A stretch of DNA of 10,085 bases from Victivallales bacterium (GTDB lineage Bacteria > Verrucomicrobiota > Lentisphaeria > Oligosphaerales > Lenti-02), in the NCBI GenBank assembly GCA_018648945.1, contig JABGQJ010000242.1, forward strand, positions 1 through 10,085. The letters are read 5' to 3'. This document shows, piece by piece, positions 6,555 to 10,085 of this stretch. Made by a program: the position numbers and the translations under genes. Below the pieces are notes generated by a model that was given only the letters and a program-made list of their open reading frames with translations, did not search any database and had not been told where the DNA came from. Within the stretch, counting starts at the first letter, position 1, and the number at the start of each line of letters is the position of its first letter.

Positions 6555-9500
6555 TCAGGGGGTACCGAACATCGTCCGGGCCCGCTCCCGATACGACTCA
6601 ATCTCTGCCGTCGACAGCACGCGCCACATGAGGAACTGCCGCCGAATGGCGAGCACGAAGCGTGGCAGCAGGCGGCGCCAGTTCTGACGGTCGCCGCTGT
6701 AGCGCCGGGCCGTCAGGTGAATCTGGTGCACGCCTCGGTCCTCGCGGAAGACGATGCGTAGCTCCGTGTCGTGGCTCGTGCCAAGGTCGAAGGGGGCCAG
6801 CCACGCACGGAAGGCCAGGGTCGGCACGTCGTGCCCATCCTGGTGATCGAGCCTGGGGCTCAAGTCGTCGATCGCGAGTTGGCCGACCGTCACCCCCTCG
6901 ATGCTGGCCAGGTATTCAGCCATATATGCCTGCATGGCTCCGACGTTGGCCGGGGTCGCCACGAAGGGGAGGAACAGCGAGATGCGGTCGTGCTCGACGG
7001 CCTGGTCGTCCATATCGCTCCCTTCCTTCTCGGCGTCCGGCGTGGCCGCGTGGAACGCTTGCCGAGCTGGATAGACCGTGGAGAGCAGCACGATTGCCAT
7101 GGTCAGAACCGTGACGAGCACGGCACTCCCGGCCGTGTAGTTCAGCGTCAGACCCGGCAGCCAGCCCGTCATCTGGAACAGCCGGGCCACCGCTTGGCCA
7201 AGCAGATAGCCGAGGCCGGCCCCGATGATCGCATACACCGCAGATTCCGCGAGAAACAGACTCGAGACATTCCCCGGCGACAGCCCCACCGAGTTGTAGA
7301 CAAAGATCTCCCGGCGACGCTCGTATACCGATCCGAGCATGGTCCCGAGAATCATGATTGATCCCAGGAACAGGGGAATCACGATCTGCCACGCGGCGCT
7401 CACTTGGCTGGTGTTCAGCGCTGCGTACAGTACGACATCCTGCCCGTCGCATGCCAGGATCGTGAGGTTGGAGCGCTTGGTGTATCCCTCGGCTTCCTGG
7501 TCCAGATCCAGATCTGCCGGCGGGCGCACGGCGATGGAGCGTACGGTTGCCCCCAGGCGCAGGCCCAGACGGAGGGGCAGGATCACCATCTGGTCGGAGC
7601 CGTAATGCACGTATTCCTCCAGTGTGTCGGCCTCCTCAGCCGCCGCCGCCCGCTCTGCCTGCATTTGCTGCTGCAACACGAAGTTGACCGGGGTCAGCGG
7701 CTCGCCGTCGATGTCGCGGATGCCGTCGAAGATCTCGCTGTCCAGAATTCCCAGTACGGGCAGCTCCTCGCCAAAGATGCGGACCTGGCGCCCGATTCCG
7801 TCCTTGCCGATTCCAAGCTGCTCGGCCACGTGCAGCGGCAGGATGACCCCCTTTTCGTCGTCCGAGTCAAACCAGCGCCCTGTCAGCAGCGCGCGATCGA
7901 CCCCGGTCACGACCGGTTCCGTGGGCTGCAGGCAGAGAAGTCCGATGGCCGTGAACGCCTTGGTCGCGCCCTCGTCCATCGTCGTCACATCGATCTGCGA
8001 GAGCTTGCCGCTGCGGTCCGAAAAGAACCACGCCCGGGCCGCCACCACGGAATCCTCCGTGCCTGCCCCCGCCGCGTGTTCGGAGAAGGTGCGGGCGACG
8101 GACGCATGCAGGGGGATCGGCAACGGCCGCCACGCCCGGTCGCGGGTCAGCAGACCGCGGTACGTTGCCACCCCGTCAGGGTGCGTGAGGCGCGAGATGC
8201 TGACCACCGGCACCAACGAGGTGAACGAGAGCAAGATGAACGTGACCAGCACCACCGTCAGCCCCGTGAGGAACGCGCGCTGGGGGCGCCGCCGGATGTT
8301 GCTGATGCCCAGGTCCACTGCACGTACGGCGATGCCACCGACATTGGTGGATTCGTCGTGCCGTCCGGTGGTCACGCGTTTGCGTTCCTGCAACACCCCG
8401 TCCATCCGCGTCACGATGAGTACGCTCACGGTGGCCACGAGGGCGATGATGATGAAGGCCAGAAGGACCAGGAGCGGGGTCATGGTGAACCGGAACGCCG
8501 GATGTACCGCAGCCAGCATCACGAAGCACAGCGAGAAGATCACGCTGATCCAGATGATCCTGCGCTTGATCGTGCCGGACGCGACAAGGAGACGCTCCAG
8601 GCAGTAGGAAAAAGGCAGCAGCAAGGCCAGGTAGAACAGGACGCCGCGGACCATGTTGTCGATCATGGAGAGGATCTCGATATACGCTTTGCCTTCGAGA
8701 GCCCAGGCTTTCTCGCTGGCGATCCGGTAGCCATGGTAGTCGGCCTTGCCCAGAGCGGCGGCGGCTTTGTCGAGCGCGGCGCCGGCGGTGGCGTGGAACT
8801 CGCGGAGCCGGGGATTGCTGACCCCGTTGCGCTCGAGCTTGGCGATGCGTGTGGCATCCAGATTCCACATGTCGCGGGCGCCCTGGAGGACCATGGAAGG
8901 GACCGTCTGCAGGTCCTCAAGCACGAAGCCGCGCCCATGGGGGTCCTCGGGAGTGTTGTTGATGAGGATGAGGCGCTTCTCCTGGAACCCATGCCCAAAG
9001 GTGAGCATGACCCGAGTGGCTGGGTTTGCCCAGAGCGTGACCATGTTCTCGGCGTCGTCGCCCCAGGCGGAATCCACCGTGCTCTTGCCGAACTGGAACG
9101 GCGACGCGAAGGTCGCCGCTTCGAGGATCTGTAGATCCTTGAGGGGGATGTAGCCGCGTGGGTCGGTCAGTCCGGTGATGGTGACGGATCGGCAGGGGAA
9201 GGAGACGAGATTGAGGTGCTGGATGGCCTTCTCGATCCCGATGCGGTAGGGGTAGTCCTTCTCGCGCGCCATGTCCACGGCGTAGAGGACCGAGCCGTCC
9301 ATGACCGGCTTGGTCTGTGTGTTCCCGGCCCGCCGCAGAACCTGGCCGAACTGCGCCAGGGCTTCGGGGTTGGCTTGGCAGAAACTCTCCGTGGCCGTGC
9401 CGTAGGCTTCGATCTGACAGGTGCGGAACTGCGCGTTCTCGGTGAACTGCAGCAGGCCCTCGAACGTGAAACGTCCCTGGTCGTCGGTCATGGCGGCGGG

Positions 9501-10085
9501 AATCCCCCGGGTGCCCATCAGGCGCTTGTCGCCGCGCATGGTCTTGAGGAATACCATGGCATTCCGGAGGGGTTCGTTGGGCACGTAGTTCCTTTCTTGA
9601 TCCAGCCAGACCACCCGCCCGGCCAGGGTCCCCCAGACGTCGGCGAGCGGCCGGCTGACGAAGGGGCCCGACCACTGGACCAGCGCCCCGGCGACTGCGG
9701 CGAGGCCCGCGCGCTCTCCCGGCTTGGCGGAGATCTGCTGTTCCAGCAGGTCCAGGCGCAGGCGACCGAGGCGGTCGCCGGGCGTATCGACATACCGTCG
9801 GTCGTCGTTGATCGTGGCCAGGGTGATGCCCGGAAACCCCGCCATGACCGGGATCTCGCTCTCGAACGGCGCGGGGTAGGGGAAGTAGGTCCACCAGCCA
9901 CGACCGCGGGTGAGGTTGATGCAGTCTACCAGCCCCGGTCTGGGGCCCTCTTCCCCAGGCGTGCCGCGCACCGTCTGCGCGTAGCGGTCCAATTCGCTGC
10001 CGAGCACGCTGAAGATCGGGCGCAGCTTGTGCTCCGCCTGGATCCGGAAGTGGCCGATGCTGAACACGCCGTATTGGTCCGACCC
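6555..10085 (-). CDS. Giant FtsX-type permease with N-terminal M28-peptidase-like region, N-terminus beyond window
   Basis: The frame is open through the right edge: six more codons precede the GTG at 10067, which is therefore probably internal. At least 1,176 residues are visible, numbered here from that GTG. Residues 1-126 resemble the end of an M28 zinc peptidase (AGFPGITLATIN then VDTPGDRLGRLRLDLLEQQ). Residues 143-205 look like a carboxypeptidase-regulatory beta domain (LAGRVVWLD, PLRNAMVFLK, TDDQGRFTFEGL). After a soluble region come membrane segments at about 474-495, 503-523, 529-553, 598-623, 893-914, 935-958 and 979-1001. Basic loops (554-597, 916-919) put the peptidase-like part and the 269-residue region 624-892 outside the cytoplasm. 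FtsX signatures are YERRREIFVYNSVGLSP (915-931) and STVYPARQAF (996-1005). A further 160-residue soluble domain (1011-1170) faces the cytoplasm. It heads an operon with an OPT-like protein, a small permease and an ATPase. Likely the large subunit of a heteromeric type VII ABC complex. Confidence 0.88.
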   Translation of the reverse strand, partial: GSDQYGVFSIGHFRIQAEHKLRPIFSVLGSELDRYAQTVRGTPGEEGPRPGLVDCINLTRGRGWWTYFPYPAPFESEIPVMAGFPGITLATINDDRRYVDTPGDRLGRLRLDLLEQQISAKPGERAGLAAVAGALVQWSGPFVSRPLADVWGTLAGRVVWLDQERNYVPNEPLRNAMVFLKTMRGDKRLMGTRGIPAAMTDDQGRFTFEGLLQFTENAQFRTCQIEAYGTATESFCQANPEALAQFGQVLRRAGNTQTKPVMDGSVLYAVDMAREKDYPYRIGIEKAIQHLNLVSFPCRSVTITGLTDPRGYIPLKDLQILEAATFASPFQFGKSTVDSAWGDDAENMVTLWANPATRVMLTFGHGFQEKRLILINNTPEDPHGRGFVLEDLQTVPSMVLQGARDMWNLDATRIAKLERNGVSNPRLREFHATAGAALDKAAAALGKADYHGYRIASEKAWALEGKAYIEILSMIDNMVRGVLFYLALLLPFSYCLERLLVASGTIKRRIIWISVIFSLCFVMLAAVHPAFRFTMTPLLVLLAFIIIALVATVSVLIVTRMDGVLQERKRVTTGRHDESTNVGGIAVRAVDLGISNIRRRPQRAFLTGLTVVLVTFILLSFTSLVPVVSISRLTHPDGVATYRGLLTRDRAWRPLPIPLHASVARTFSEHAAGAGTEDSVVAARAWFFSDRSGKLSQIDVTTMDEGATKAFTAIGLLCLQPTEPVVTGVDRALLTGRWFDSDDEKGVILPLHVAEQLGIGKDGIGRQVRIFGEELPVLGILDSEIFDGIRDIDGEPLTPVNFVLQQQMQAERAAAAEEADTLEEYVHYGSDQMVILPLRLGLRLGATVRSIAVRPPADLDLDQEAEGYTKRSNLTILACDGQDVVLYAALNTSQVSAAWQIVIPLFLGSIMILGTMLGSVYERRREIFVYNSVGLSPGNVSSLFLAESAVYAIIGAGLGYLLGQAVARLFQMTGWLPGLTLNYTAGSAVLVTVLTMAIVLLSTVYPARQAFHAATPDAEKEGSDMDDQAVEHDRISLFLPFVATPANVGAMQAYMAEYLASIEGVTVGQLAIDDLSPRLDHQDGHDVPTLAFRAWLAPFDLGTSHDTELRIVFREDRGVHQIHLTARRYSGDRQNWRRLLPRFVLAIRRQFLMWRVLSTAEIESYRERARTMFGTP

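Noticed and set aside
6542..6601. Upstream in-frame start for the OPT-like gene
   Set aside because: It would add 20 Arg/Pro/Ser-rich residues and overlap the preceding gene by 47 nt, whereas the ATG at 6541 has a well-placed GGAG.
7404..9134. Long plus-strand open frame of 576 codons antisense to the large permease gene
   Set aside because: Its product is rich in His, Arg, Asp and Gln with no domain or membrane pattern, as expected of the complement of a GC-rich coding region. The minus-strand frame has clear FtsX motifs and membrane helices.

Overview
The window is one bacterial locus in which every supported gene lies on the minus strand, so transcription runs from high to low coordinates. 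Seven protein genes are visible; the first and last are cut by the window edges. There are no RNA genes, CRISPR repeats, insertion sequences or integrase genes that I can support. Large multi-domain membrane proteins, secreted peptidases with PVC-like domain mixes, and fairly high GC suggest a Planctomycetota, Verrucomicrobiota or Lentisphaerota type organism. This is only an inference, because no taxonomic marker gene is present.

Right-hand module (10085 down to 2970): four tightly packed genes form an apparent operon. In order of transcription they are: (1) a very large membrane protein, open at the window edge, with an N-terminal segment resembling the C-terminal end of an M28 zinc aminopeptidase, then a carboxypeptidase-regulatory-like beta domain, seven predicted membrane segments with a FtsX/MacB-type permease core, and an extra cytoplasmic C-terminal domain; (2) a 693-residue polytopic protein resembling the OPT oligopeptide transporter superfamily; (3) a minimal 234-residue FtsX-type permease; (4) a MacB/LolD-type ABC ATPase. 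Gaps are 13, 43 and 1 nucleotides. The simplest reading is an asymmetric type VII ABC complex (large permease, small permease, ATPase) carrying a fused extracytoplasmic peptidase-like domain and made together with a putative peptide transporter. This would suit peptide processing and uptake, or ATP-controlled activity in the envelope.

Left-hand module (2769 down to 1): after a 200-nt gap holding a perfect GC-rich stem-loop come three exported proteins with their own ribosome binding sites and larger spacers: a secreted protein joining a C39-like cysteine peptidase domain to a HExxH metallopeptidase (gluzincin) domain, a small lipoprotein of unknown function, and a signal-peptide-bearing protein running off the left edge. 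This half looks less GC-rich than the ABC/OPT half, so it may be a separate transcription unit that shares only the theme of envelope peptide or protein handling.

The points most worth following are the peptidase-permease fusion in an operon with an OPT-like transporter, and the single polypeptide carrying two different peptidase classes.
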